Shown: positions 25,873 through 34,366 of the stretch, piece after piece | Position numbering within the stretch: the stretch's first letter is position 1 | Layout of the letters: the number at the start of each line of letters is the position of its first letter | DNA from: Aestuariispira ectoiniformans | Lineage (GTDB): Bacteria; Pseudomonadota; Alphaproteobacteria; UBA8366; Aestuariispiraceae | Assembly: GCF_025136295.1 (NCBI RefSeq) | Contig: NZ_CP062788.1 | Location: forward strand, 2,869,588 to 2,933,587 | Direction of reading: 5' to 3' | DNA length: 64,000 nt | Notes under the pieces: generated by a model | The model's input: the letters and a program-made list of their open reading frames with translations, nothing else | What the model was told of the DNA's origin: nothing | Database searches by the model: none | Position numbers and translations under genes: made by a program

Positions 25873-26547
25873 TCAGTCTTCGAGGGCAAGCGCATCGTCA
25901 CGCTCCACAGACTCAAGCTCCTGTTCATGCTCATCCAGGTCGAAGAGCATTTCTTCCTCATCCTCTTCGTCACTATCGAAATGCGCTTCGCTCTGCTGCA
26001 TTGCAATTGTTCCCAGGCCCGGACGTTTTTCCAGCAACCCGGCTGCCTGAAGTTCCTCGATCCCCGGTAGCGCCTTGACGCTCTCCAGTCCGAAGTGATC
26101 AAGAAATTTCGGTGTCGTGCCCCAGGTCACCGGACGCCCCGGCGCCCTGCGCCGGCCTTTCGGCCTGATCCATTCTGCCTCCAAGAGAATATCAATCGTC
26201 CCCTTACTCAGGGCGACACCGCGGATATCTTCGATTTCGGCTCTGGTGACCGGCTGATGATAGGCGATGATCGCAAGCGTCTCGATCGCCGCACGGCTCA
26301 GCTTTCGCGGTACTTCGCGGCTGACGGTCATATGGGAAGACAGATCATCCGCCGTTCGGAAGGCCCAGCCATTCTCGATACGCCGCAAGTTGATCCCACG
26401 GTTGGCATAGACGGCCTCCAGTTCTTCCAGAAGACCGGAAACTTCCACGCCTTCTGGCATCCGTTCCTGCAAGTGGCTTTCCGGAACAGGATCGGACGAA
26501 GCAAAGAGGATAGCCTCCAAAAGACGAAGCTGGTCAAAATGCTCCAT
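25873..26547 (-). CDS. scpB: Segregation and condensation protein B
   Basis: ScpB (224 aa) is a kleisin-associated subunit of the SMC-ScpAB condensin needed for chromosome segregation. It contains tandem winged-helix domains: RLLEAILFASSDPVPESHL at the start, KLSRAAIETLAIIAYHQPVTRAEIEDIRGV (the family signature) and GRPVTWGTTPKFLDHFGL. A strongly acidic C-terminal tail (SDEEDEEEMLFDLDEHE) is common in alphaproteobacterial ScpB. It lies 23 bases after scpA. Confidence 0.95.
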   Translation of the reverse strand: MEHFDQLRLLEAILFASSDPVPESHLQERMPEGVEVSGLLEELEAVYANRGINLRRIENGWAFRTADDLSSHMTVSREVPRKLSRAAIETLAIIAYHQPVTRAEIEDIRGVALSKGTIDILLEAEWIRPKGRRRAPGRPVTWGTTPKFLDHFGLESVKALPGIEELQAAGLLEKRPGLGTIAMQQSEAHFDSDEEDEEEMLFDLDEHEQELESVERDDALALED

Positions 26548-26570
26548 AAAACACCCCTACAATCTGCCTC

Positions 26571-27440
26571 TTAGGACCTGAGCAGGTCATCGTTATCATT
26601 GTCGTTATCGGCTGAAGGATTAGCACCGCTGTCTTCGGGACTCACATGCGGTTTGGGAGCGCCCTCCGCACCGCGCAGGAATATCGGTTCAAAAATGCCA
26701 TTTTGGCGAATTTCCAGAACACCCTCCCGGACCAGTTCCAGGCTGGCGACAAAATGCGCTGCCATCATCGACCGTCTGACAAGTGGATTTGTCATTGTGT
26801 CCGGCAAGAAGTCCACCAGGACTTTCCAATCCGGTATATTCCCCAACAGGCTTCGCAACCTTTCAACGGCCTGGTCCATGGAATAGAGGTCCGTCGGCAT
26901 GATACGCAGCGTGCTGGCAACCATCTTGTCCTGCATCCGACCGTAGGTGCGCAATAGGTCATAGAGCGTCAGATCGAAAGTGGTATGCGTTTCAACATGC
27001 ATCTTTTCTGGCTGTCCCCGCCTGAAGAAATCCTGACCAAGCTTTGGTCGGTCCTGCAGTTCCTGCGCCACTTTCTGCATTGCCTCGAGACGCTGCAACT
27101 GGAAGGCAAGCCGTGCCGCCAGTTCTGCCGGGTCTTCTTCCTCTTCATCCTCATGCTGGATCGGAAGCAACAGGCGGGACTTCAAATAGGCGAGCCACGC
27201 AGCCATCACCAGATAGTCTGCCGCAATCTCCAGACGCAGCTTCTGCGCCTGCTCTATGAAAGCAATATATTGCTCGGCCAGCGCCAGAATCGAAATTTTT
27301 GTAAGATCGACCTTCTGATCACGGGCCAGATTAAGCAACAGGTCAATCGGCCCCTCGTAACCGTCCAAATTCAGCATCAACAGATCAGGGTTCGCACGAG
27401 CGCCTGCGTCGTCTTCCTGGAAGTCGTCCTCAGCGCCCAT
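26571..27440 (-). CDS. scpA: Segregation and condensation protein A
   Basis: ScpA (289 aa) is the kleisin of the SMC-ScpAB complex. The N-terminal SMC-neck-binding domain is LNLDGYEGPIDLLLNLARDQKVDLTKISILALAEQYIAFI, here cited by its GYEGPIDLLL and DLTKISI cores. A variable linker follows, then the C-terminal winged helix (FLALLEL-type, here MMAAHFVASLELVREGVLEIRQN) that contacts the other SMC head. It sits between nagZ and scpB, the usual alphaproteobacterial order. Confidence 0.95.
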   Translation of the reverse strand: MGAEDDFQEDDAGARANPDLLMLNLDGYEGPIDLLLNLARDQKVDLTKISILALAEQYIAFIEQAQKLRLEIAADYLVMAAWLAYLKSRLLLPIQHEDEEEEDPAELAARLAFQLQRLEAMQKVAQELQDRPKLGQDFFRRGQPEKMHVETHTTFDLTLYDLLRTYGRMQDKMVASTLRIMPTDLYSMDQAVERLRSLLGNIPDWKVLVDFLPDTMTNPLVRRSMMAAHFVASLELVREGVLEIRQNGIFEPIFLRGAEGAPKPHVSPEDSGANPSADNDNDNDDLLRS

Positions 27441-27513
27441 CTGTGTCGAAATCCTTCGCTAAAACCTGCTGGTCATAATTACCGACCAGTTTATCCGCCT
27501 TTGCAGACAGATG

Positions 27514-28542
27514 CTATAGCAGGCCTGCCAGAAGAGATTCGAGGCGCCGTTCCGCGTCTGCCGTGTCAAAATCAGCAGGCCGCTTAAGGTCTTCCCGGAA
27601 TGACCGCCATTTACTCCACTGAGATTCGGTCATGGGGGGCGCAGCCCGCACGACAGCTTCCATTTCCGCAGGATCGCCATTGCAATGCAAGGCAAGATCA
27701 CATCCTGCCTCCAGGCATCCGCGCGCCCTGCATTCAAAATCCCCGGTCAGGGCATGCATGGAAAGATCGTCGCTGATCAACAATCCCTCAAAACCGATTT
27801 CCTGGCGAATCACGTCGTGAATCACTGTCGGCGAGGTCGTTGCAGGTCGGGCTGCATCGATTGCCTCATAGATAATATGGGCAGTCATGCCAAAGGGGGC
27901 ATCACGCAGGCTCTGAAACGGCTTGAAGTCAATCGCGGACAACTCGTCATGCGTTGCACTGACAACCGGCAGGTCCTGATGGCTGTCTACCGTTGCGCGC
28001 CCATGGCCGGGGATATGCTTGATAACGGGAAAAACACCATTTGCCATGAAGGCATCCATGGCAACGCGACCCAGGTCACAAACACTGTCAGCATCCGGTG
28101 AAAAGGCCCGGTCGCCAATTGCCGCGTGGGTGGCGGGATTGGACACATCCAGCAGTGGCGCGCAATCAACCGAAATGCCGACAGCCCGCAGCTCTGCCGC
28201 CAGCAAGGCAATATTAAGTGCCAGAGCCTCTCTCGCCTTTTCCGGCGATGATTTATAGAGCTCGCCAAAAACCTGCATGGCAGGCGCGGCACGCCAGTGG
28301 GGCGGTCGCATGCGCTGGACCCGTCCCCCTTCCTGGTCGACAAAAACCGGGGCATCCGGACGGTCCACCGATTCACGAAGGTCGGACGTCAACTGGCAGA
28401 GTTGATCGGGATTTTCCACGTTCCGCGCAAAAAGGATGAAACCAAACGGGTCGGCTTCCTTGAAGAAGGCCTGCTCGTCTGTGGTCAGCTTTGCCCCGGC
28501 GCAGCCGAGGATAACGGAACGACTAGGCGCCTGGTTTGACAA
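27514..28542 (-). CDS. nagZ: Beta-N-acetylhexosaminidase NagZ
   Basis: This is a glycoside hydrolase family 3 enzyme of peptidoglycan recycling. In the cytoplasm it removes GlcNAc from GlcNAc-1,6-anhydroMur peptides. The product is 342 aa with VFVDQEGGRVQRMRPP and the catalytic-loop motif KHIPGHGRATVDSHQDLP, whose His in the mobile loop serves as acid/base in NagZ, plus ISDDLSMHAL with the nucleophile Asp. The start overlaps the end of the upstream SPOR gene by 20 bases, so the two are co-translated. Confidence 0.95.
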   Translation of the reverse strand: MSNQAPSRSVILGCAGAKLTTDEQAFFKEADPFGFILFARNVENPDQLCQLTSDLRESVDRPDAPVFVDQEGGRVQRMRPPHWRAAPAMQVFGELYKSSPEKAREALALNIALLAAELRAVGISVDCAPLLDVSNPATHAAIGDRAFSPDADSVCDLGRVAMDAFMANGVFPVIKHIPGHGRATVDSHQDLPVVSATHDELSAIDFKPFQSLRDAPFGMTAHIIYEAIDAARPATTSPTVIHDVIRQEIGFEGLLISDDLSMHALTGDFECRARGCLEAGCDLALHCNGDPAEMEAVVRAAPPMTESQWSKWRSFREDLKRPADFDTADAERRLESLLAGLL

Positions 28543-29407
28543 CGATGCACCCTACCTTCTTCGCTTGCAGATCGGCACAGAGCTTGCGCGCGGCATTCTG
28601 GTCCTTCAACGGTCCGCCACGAACGCGATAGAACGTTCCCTTCCCCTGCACTTTGATTTTTTGCACCTGCAAGACAAGGCTGCTCAGAAGCCCCGGGTGT
28701 TCTTTTTGCTTCTGCGCCCACTCCGCCTTGGCCGATTCCTCGCTTTTCACCGCACTGATCTGAATGCGCCAGCTCTTGTTCAGATCGACGACTTCAGGCG
28801 CAGGCACCTTCGTTTCCGTCACCGTGGTGTCGGGCTTGCTTTCCGGCATGGGGGCTGCTGCAGGCGGGGCTTTGGGTTCGGCCAATTCCGGTTCCGGCAG
28901 CTGCGGTTTTTGCGGCGACTGGGGTTCTGGCGGCCTTGGCTGCCCGTCTGAACCTTTTCTCGTAACAGCCTGACTTTCCTCTACAACATTCTGTTCGACC
29001 GTGTCGCCAGCGGACTGAGCCTCCCCCTCAACCGTTACGTCTTCCAGTTTGGGCGTCTCGGGTTCTTCAGGCTGGGGAAGCAGCCGTTCAACACGGGTAT
29101 CGTCAACATTCTCATCTATCCGGTTGTAGACGAGTTTATCCTGATGAGGGATATCGAGCCCGCCCGGATCTTCCGGCTGAACCTTCGCGGAACCATCCGG
29201 TTGCAGGAGCGGTGCGGCTTCTTCGCTGCCACTGCGGACACCTTGATTATAGGCGTAATAAGTAATGACACCGAAACCAATCAGTGCAATCGCCGCAACG
29301 GCAATCGGCAATACCTTGCTGCCGCTGCTGAGTGCCGACATACGCCCTTTGGCCTCCCCTTCAATGGCGGCCAGTTCCTTATCAAGGTCGTCCATATCCG
29401 ATCCCAT
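28523..29407 (-). CDS. SPOR-domain membrane protein
   Basis: This 294-aa bitopic inner-membrane protein starts at an ATG with GAGGG 6 bases upstream. It has a cytoplasmic N-terminus, one membrane helix (VLPIAVAAIALIGFGVITYYAY at about 31-52) and a long Pro/Glu/Gln-rich periplasmic linker. A C-terminal SPOR domain follows (SWRIQISAVKSEESAKAEW ... FYRVRGGPLKDQNAARKLCADL). SPOR domains bind denuded septal glycan, so a role in cell division or septal wall remodelling is expected. In alphaproteobacteria this gene regularly lies between argS and nagZ. Confidence 0.92.
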   Translation of the reverse strand: MGSDMDDLDKELAAIEGEAKGRMSALSSGSKVLPIAVAAIALIGFGVITYYAYNQGVRSGSEEAAPLLQPDGSAKVQPEDPGGLDIPHQDKLVYNRIDENVDDTRVERLLPQPEEPETPKLEDVTVEGEAQSAGDTVEQNVVEESQAVTRKGSDGQPRPPEPQSPQKPQLPEPELAEPKAPPAAAPMPESKPDTTVTETKVPAPEVVDLNKSWRIQISAVKSEESAKAEWAQKQKEHPGLLSSLVLQVQKIKVQGKGTFYRVRGGPLKDQNAARKLCADLQAKKVGCIVVKPGA

Positions 29408-29434
29408 AGCTTACCCTCGCCTACAGATCCTTTG

Positions 29435-31186
29435 TTAGTGCATTTCCTTCACCGGCTCGACGCCGAATACGGCCAACCCGGAGGCAATGACATTCCGCAT
29501 GGCGGCAATCAGGGCCATACGTGCCCGGGTTGCCTCCAGATCATCAGCCACGACAAATCGCAGGCTGGTGTCTTCGCGCCCCTTGGCCCACAGACCGTGG
29601 AACGCCGCAGCAATATCCTGCATATAGAACGCAATCCGATGCGGCTCATGCGCCTCCGCAGCCCCTTCAACCATACGCGGCCACCCGGCCAGTTGTTTGA
29701 TAAGAGCCAGTTCGTGCTCACCGTCCAGCTTCGACAAATCCGCACTCAGCAGCGCTTCATCACCGAAATCGGCATCAGGGAATGCTTCATTCGCCATACG
29801 CAGCACAGAATAACTGCGCGCATGGGCGTATTGAACGTAGAAGACCGGATTATCCTTTGACTGTTCCCGAACGGCGGTCAGGTCAAAGTCAATCGGTGCA
29901 TCGTTTTTGCGGGTCAGAAGGAAGAAACGAACGACATCCTTGCCAACCTCGTCGACCAGATCGCGCAGAGTAACAAACGTCCCTGCCCGCTTGGACATTT
30001 TAATCGGCTGTCCCCTGTCCATCAGTTTCACCAATTGGCAAATTTTGACGTCAAGTTCCGCATGCCCTTCGCTGATGGCGGTCGTCGCCGCCTTCATGCG
30101 TTTGACGTAACCGCCGTGGTCCGCGCCCAGAACATCAATCAGGATTTCGGAACCGCGTTTGTATTTGTCGTAGTGATAGGCGATATCCGGCGCAAAATAG
30201 GTCCAGCTCCCATCGGATTTTTTCAGCGGACGATCAACGTCGTCACCGAAATCGGACGCTTTGAACAGGGTTTGCGGCCGTGGCTCCCAATCGTCCGGCT
30301 TCTTCCCCTTCGGCGGCTCAAGAACGCCCATATAAATCAGGCCACGGCTTTCCAGGGCGTTGAAGGCCTCATCCACGCGTCCTGCTTCGACAAGAGCGCG
30401 TTCAGAGGAGAATACATCATGCTGAACGCCCAGCTGCTTGAGGTCGTCCTTGATCAGGCCCAGCATCTCATCAATCGTAAAGGAACGCACGACAGGCAGC
30501 CATTCGCTTTCATCCTGGCCAAGAAGGCTGTCCCCGTATTTTTCTTTCAGCGCCTCACCTGCGGCTTTCAGATATTCACCGGGATAAAGACCTTCCGGAA
30601 TCTCGATGGCTTCGCCGTGAGCCTCGCGATAGCGCAGATAGGCCGACCGGCCCAATACATCGACCTGTGCCCCGGCGTCATTGACATAATATTCCTTGGT
30701 CACATTGTGACCGGCCTTGGCCAGCAGGGAAGCCAGAACATCACCGACAACCGCACCACGGGCATGCCCGATATGCAACGGACCGGTCGGGTTCGCGGAA
30801 ACATATTCCACATTAACGTTATGCCCTTGGCCGATATCGGAATCACCGAAGGCCTCACCCCGGCGCAGGATTTCTTTGGTAACATCCACCCAGACGGCAG
30901 TGGACAGTCGCAGGTTGATAAAGCCCGGTCCGGCAACCTCGGCCGTTTCGATATGATCGGACTCCAGTAACTTTTTCACGATGCTGTCAGCCAGATCGCG
31001 AGGTTTCGCGCCAGCCGGTTTCGCCAGGATCATTGCAGCATTCGTTGCCATATCGCCATGAGACGGATCGCGTGGCGGTTCGACGGTCACACGCCCGGTA
31101 TCGGCATCTGCCGGAATCACGCCTTCGGCTTTCAGCGCATTCAACGCTGCTTCAATATCGTCTCTCAGGTCTTTAAAAACATTCAT
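29435..31186 (-). CDS. argS: Arginyl-tRNA synthetase
   Basis: This is a class I synthetase of 583 aa. It has HIGH motif [14 protein letters not shown], the KMSKS equivalent [14 protein letters not shown], an N-terminal additional tRNA-recognition domain, and the C-terminal anticodon-binding helical bundle ([17 protein letters not shown], then [25 protein letters not shown]). It charges tRNA-Arg in the cytoplasm. It lies 6 bases after dgt and 27 bases before the SPOR gene in the same transcription unit. Confidence 0.97.
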   Translation of the reverse strand: MNVFKDLRDDIEAALNALKAEGVIPADADTGRVTVEPPRDPSHGDMATNAAMILAKPAGAKPRDLADSIVKKLLESDHIETAEVAGPGFINLRLSTAVWVDVTKEILRRGEAFGDSDIGQGHNVNVEYVSANPTGPLHIGHARGAVVGDVLASLLAKAGHNVTKEYYVNDAGAQVDVLGRSAYLRYREAHGEAIEIPEGLYPGEYLKAAGEALKEKYGDSLLGQDESEWLPVVRSFTIDEMLGLIKDDLKQLGVQHDVFSSERALVEAGRVDEAFNALESRGLIYMGVLEPPKGKKPDDWEPRPQTLFKASDFGDDVDRPLKKSDGSWTYFAPDIAYHYDKYKRGSEILIDVLGADHGGYVKRMKAATTAISEGHAELDVKICQLVKLMDRGQPIKMSKRAGTFVTLRDLVDEVGKDVVRFFLLTRKNDAPIDFDLTAVREQSKDNPVFYVQYAHARSYSVLRMANEAFPDADFGDEALLSADLSKLDGEHELALIKQLAGWPRMVEGAAEAHEPHRIAFYMQDIAAAFHGLWAKGREDTSLRFVVADDLEATRARMALIAAMRNVIASGLAVFGVEPVKEMH

Positions 31187-31192
31187 CTTTTA

Positions 31193-32362
31193 CTAGCTCT
31201 TTCCAAACAAGCGTTCGGCTTCATTCAAGGCAAAACGATCTGTCATACCTGCAATATAGTCCGTCACGATGCGGGCGCTGTTGCGGCTGAACGGTTCGTC
31301 GCAATAGCTGCGCCATTCCGGCGGAAGCAAATCCGGATTCTTGAGATAATGACGGAACATGTCGCATACGATCTTAAAGGCCCGTTCCCGTTCAGCATTC
31401 ACGATCGGCGCGCGGTACATATGGCGAAAGAGAAAGGCCTTCAGACCGCGTTCCTTTTCTCTCATTCCATCGGAGAACGCAACCATTGGCCGGTCCAGGT
31501 GCCGAACTTCATTCGCGTCTTTCGGTGCTGATGCCACTAATCGCTGTTTGCTCTCGGATACCACATCCTCCACCATCTCGCCGATGAGACGCCTGACCGC
31601 TTCTGAGATCAGGACCTCACCGGCCAGATTCGGATGGGCTTTGCGGATATCGGCAAAGGTCTGCCCCACATGCGGAACTTCGTCTGATACCTCATCAATC
31701 GTGAACAGGCCTGCGCGCAAGCCATCGTCCATATCGTGATGGTTATAGGCCACATCGTCGGCAATGGCGGCGACCTGCGCTTCCATACCGGCAAAGGTAT
31801 GAAGGTCCAGGTCATGCTGGCGGTTATAGGTTGCGATTGTCGTCGGCAGGTCCGATTCGTCTTCTCCCGCCTTCAGCAGGGGGCCGTTATGCTTCACCAC
31901 CCCTTCGAGGGTTTCCCAACTCAGATTAAGTCCGTGAAATCCGACATAACGGTTTTCCAGAAGAACTAACACCCGAAGGGCTTGGTCATTATGGTCAAAG
32001 CCGCCAAATGGCCTGGTTACATCGTCCAGGGCATCCTCGCCGGTATGACCAAAGGGCGTGTGCCCCAAGTCATGGGCCAGGGCGACAGCTTCCGTCAGAT
32101 CCTCATCCACACCCAATGTCCGCGCCATCGCCCGGGCGATCTGTGCCACTTCGAGAGAATGCGTCAGGCGAGTCCGGAAATGATCCCCTTCCGGGGAAAT
32201 GAAAACCTGCGTTTTATGCATCAACCGCCGGAATGCCGTACAATGAATGATGCGATCGCGGTCACGCTGAAAGGGTGTGCGTGTTTCCGAGGCCGTCTCC
32301 GGGTGAAGACGACCGCGACTGTCCTGCCAGCGGGTTGCGTAAGGGCCTAAGGTATTTTTCAT
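31193..32362 (-). CDS. dgt: Deoxyguanosinetriphosphate triphosphohydrolase-like protein
   Basis: This HD-domain dNTP triphosphohydrolase (389 aa from ATG 32362) converts dGTP or dNTPs to the nucleoside and tripolyphosphate. Metal ligands are visible in RTRLTHSLEVAQIARAMAR and AHDLGHTPFGHTGEDAL (the HD motif), with HHDMDDGLRAGLF further on. The frame extends upstream to a TTG at 32401, within a palindrome, which is less likely. It is the first gene of the dgt-argS-SPOR-nagZ-scpAB run and divergent from erpA. Confidence 0.95.
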   Translation of the reverse strand: MKNTLGPYATRWQDSRGRLHPETASETRTPFQRDRDRIIHCTAFRRLMHKTQVFISPEGDHFRTRLTHSLEVAQIARAMARTLGVDEDLTEAVALAHDLGHTPFGHTGEDALDDVTRPFGGFDHNDQALRVLVLLENRYVGFHGLNLSWETLEGVVKHNGPLLKAGEDESDLPTTIATYNRQHDLDLHTFAGMEAQVAAIADDVAYNHHDMDDGLRAGLFTIDEVSDEVPHVGQTFADIRKAHPNLAGEVLISEAVRRLIGEMVEDVVSESKQRLVASAPKDANEVRHLDRPMVAFSDGMREKERGLKAFLFRHMYRAPIVNAERERAFKIVCDMFRHYLKNPDLLPPEWRSYCDEPFSRNSARIVTDYIAGMTDRFALNEAERLFGKS

Positions 32363-32381
32363 CGCAAATCGACAACTAACC

Positions 32382-32401
32382 TTGCCTTTAATAAAAGGCA
32401 A
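32382..32401. repeat. Palindrome between dgt and erpA
   Basis: Perfect 8-bp arms TTGCCTTT / AAAGGCAA around AATA lie in the divergent dgt-erpA gap, 20 bases upstream of the dgt start and about 24 bases upstream of the erpA -35 candidate. It is a possible operator. Confidence 0.5.
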
Positions 32402-32424
32402 CCTTTGTTAAACTATGCTAGACG

Positions 32425-32452
32425 TTGACAATCTATATGGACTGCTTAGATA
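32425..32452 (+). promoter_or_regulatory. Candidate sigma-70 promoter for erpA
   Basis: A consensus -35 TTGACA (32425-32430) is followed by TAGATA (32447-32452) as -10 at 16-base spacing, about 40 bases before the erpA start codon. Confidence 0.5.
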
Positions 32453-32491
32453 TCCCATATATCTCGTCGGAGATTATTTCGGAGCAAAAAA

Positions 32492-32857
32492 GTGTCAGAC
32501 CCCTTCGCCGTTGAAACTCAGGATCTCCCCCGCACGTTGACTGTATCGGATGCCGCGGCAAAGCGCATTGCTTTCTTGAAAGAACAGGAAGGCGACAAAG
32601 CGTTGATGCTGCGGATTACAGTATCTGGAGGTGGATGCTCCGGTTTTCAATATGGTTTTTCCTTTGACGACACTGTCACGCCCGATGATCTTGTCTTCGA
32701 AAAAAACGGCGTCCAGGTCGTAACCGATCAGGTGTCGATGGACTTGCTTGTCGGGTCCGAAGTCGATTTTGTCGATGACCTGATGGGCTCTTATTTCCAG
32801 ATTACCAATCCGAACGCGACTGCTTCCTGCGGCTGCGGCACTTCTTTCTCCGTCTGA
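32492..32857 (+). CDS. erpA: Iron-sulfur cluster insertion protein ErpA
   Basis: This A-type carrier (121 aa) delivers Fe-S clusters to apoproteins. The three ligand cysteines are in SGGGCSGFQYGF (Cys49) and the C-terminal SCGCGTSFSV (Cys113, Cys115). The sequence is ErpA-like (LRITVSGGGCSGF, VDFVDDLMGSYFQITNPNA). It starts at a GTG. It is divergent from dgt and followed 17 bases later by xth, an order common in alphaproteobacteria. Confidence 0.94.
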   Translation: MSDPFAVETQDLPRTLTVSDAAAKRIAFLKEQEGDKALMLRITVSGGGCSGFQYGFSFDDTVTPDDLVFEKNGVQVVTDQVSMDLLVGSEVDFVDDLMGSYFQITNPNATASCGCGTSFSV

Positions 32858-32874
32858 TAAGGTTTCCAGATTAC

Positions 32875-33654
32875 ATGCGTATTGCCACCTTCAACGTGAA
32901 CTCCGTGAAGGCCCGTTTGCCGCGCCTCCTTGAATGGCTCGATGAAAGCGGCCCAGATGTTGTCCTGTTGCAGGAGCTTAAATGCGTGGACGATGACTTT
33001 CCCCGCCTGGAAATCGAGGAAAAGGGCTACAAAGTCGAAACGCATGGCCAGAAAACCTATAACGGCGTGGCTATCCTGTCGAAGCACGACATAGAAGACG
33101 TCAAACGCGGCCTTCCCGGCGATGACGAGGATGTCCAGGCGCGTTATATCGAGGCAACAATTCAGGGCATTCGTCTCGCGTCCATCTACCTGCCCAACGG
33201 CAACCCGGTCGATACGGAGAAATATCCCTATAAACTGGGCTGGATGGATCGCCTTGCCGATCATATCCGCAATGATCTTCTGCCGCTGGAAATGCCGGTT
33301 GTCCTGGGGGGCGACTATAATATCTGCCCCGATGACCGCGATGTTTATGATCCCGACCGCTGGGCCAATGACGCCTTATGCCGACCGGAAAGCCGTGAGA
33401 AGTTCCGCACATTGCTGAACCTCGGTCTCACCGAGGCCTGGCGCGCGCTCCATCCGCACACAATCGGGCACTATTCCTATTGGGATTATGTCAAAGGCCG
33501 TTGGCAAAAGGACGAAGGATTGCGGATCGACCATTTCCTGCTGTCATCGCAGGCGGCTGACCGCCTTGTATCCTGTGAGATTGATAAATCTCCCCGCGGC
33601 AAAGAGAAGGCATCTGACCACACCCCGGTCGTCGTTGAGATCGCCGACGCCTAA
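32875..33654 (+). CDS. xth: Exodeoxyribonuclease III
   Basis: This is an AP endonuclease and 3'-5' exonuclease of base-excision repair (259 aa), of the exonuclease-endonuclease-phosphatase fold. It starts RIATFNVNSVKARLPRLLEWL (metal-binding Asn). The catalytic Glu is in LLQELKCVDDDFP, Asp/Asn in GGDYNICPDDRDVYDP, and His in the C-terminal LRIDHFLLSSQA and KASDHTPVVVEI. It is likely co-transcribed with erpA, and its end overlaps the convergent regulator gene by a few bases. Confidence 0.96.
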   Translation: MRIATFNVNSVKARLPRLLEWLDESGPDVVLLQELKCVDDDFPRLEIEEKGYKVETHGQKTYNGVAILSKHDIEDVKRGLPGDDEDVQARYIEATIQGIRLASIYLPNGNPVDTEKYPYKLGWMDRLADHIRNDLLPLEMPVVLGGDYNICPDDRDVYDPDRWANDALCRPESREKFRTLLNLGLTEAWRALHPHTIGHYSYWDYVKGRWQKDEGLRIDHFLLSSQAADRLVSCEIDKSPRGKEKASDHTPVVVEIADA

Positions 33655-34241
33655 ACTTCTTCCGGCGCGAGGCGGGCCTCTTTCGAGGGGTAATGGATAA
33701 CGAGCTGAAAGACGACCTCGCGATTAGTCCGATTACGATAGCCATGCTCCCGGTCCGCCGCAAAGCGGATGGCCTCGCCCGCCTCGAGGGACCGCCAGTC
33801 CCCATCGATGAGAACCCCCAGCTTTCCCTGGGTGACAACGATATGCTCGACAACGCCCGCTTCATGCGGCTGTGATATGCGTTGGTAGCCAGGGCGAAGG
33901 ATCAACTCAAAATACTCAAAGCCAAAACGCGGTTCATAGGGAAAAACCAACGCCGTCGACATCCCCTCATCGGCGGGGTCGCGGCGCAAGTCGTCCAACG
34001 TTTTGATTTCTGTCGTCGTTACGCTGTCTGGGCTGGGCTCCAGCAACGAAGACAAGGACACGGAAAAGCCGGTCGCAATTTTCCATAGGGTATCGATGGT
34101 CGGACTGGATTCCTGCCGTTCGATCTGTCCTAGCATCGCCTTGCTGACCCCGGTTTCCCGGGCGGCCCTGTCCAGGCTCCACGCCACCTTCTTCCGGTAG
34201 CTTTTCACTGCCCGGGCCAAATGTGCCTTACGATCATCCAA
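33651..34241 (-). CDS. XRE family regulator with C-terminal cupin domain (YdcN/SutR-like)
   Basis: This is a transcription factor of the XRE-cupin type. The N-terminal helix-turn-helix (SLDRAARETGVSKAMLGQIERQES) is followed by a linker and a cupin sensor domain (LRPGYQRISQPHEAGVVEHIVVTQGKLGVLIDG). E. coli SutR (YdcN), encoded next to the BenE-family ydcO, has the same architecture. I chose TTG 34241 (196 aa) because GAGGG lies 8 bases upstream. The ATG at 34283 has no ribosome-binding site and would put a palindromic operator inside the coding sequence. Three matching palindromes in the gap to benE suggest autoregulation and control of benE. The cupin ligand is unknown. Confidence 0.85.
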   Translation of the reverse strand: MDDRKAHLARAVKSYRKKVAWSLDRAARETGVSKAMLGQIERQESSPTIDTLWKIATGFSVSLSSLLEPSPDSVTTTEIKTLDDLRRDPADEGMSTALVFPYEPRFGFEYFELILRPGYQRISQPHEAGVVEHIVVTQGKLGVLIDGDWRSLEAGEAIRFAADREHGYRNRTNREVVFQLVIHYPSKEARLAPEEV

Positions 34242-34260
34242 AGTGTCCGCCCTCGCCTTG

Positions 34261-34274
34261 TGCGTTATAACGCA
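34261..34274. promoter_or_regulatory. Operator-like palindrome 1 (XRE-cupin/benE)
   Basis: TGCGTTATAACGCA is a perfect 14-bp palindrome, 20 bases before the chosen regulator start. It belongs to a set of three with consensus TGCGTTNTANCGCA. Confidence 0.7.
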
Positions 34275-34285
34275 TTTTTCCATTG

Positions 34286-34299
34286 TGCGTTTTAACGCA
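34286..34299. promoter_or_regulatory. Operator-like palindrome 2 (XRE-cupin/benE)
   Basis: TGCGTTTTAACGCA is flanked by G and C that extend the arms to GTGCGTT / AACGCAC. Its centre is 25 bp from that of palindrome 1. Confidence 0.7.
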
Positions 34300-34324
34300 C
34301 AAATGTTATAGCCACATCAGGATA

Positions 34325-34338
34325 TGCGTTATAGCGCA
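34325..34338. promoter_or_regulatory. Operator-like palindrome 3 (XRE-cupin/benE)
   Basis: TGCGTTATAGCGCA differs from a perfect palindrome by one position. It lies 28 bases before the benE start, with its centre 39 bp from that of palindrome 2, close enough to block ribosome or polymerase access. Confidence 0.65.
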
Positions 34339-34366
34339 CAAACTCTTTAAAGCGAAAGCTGGAATT

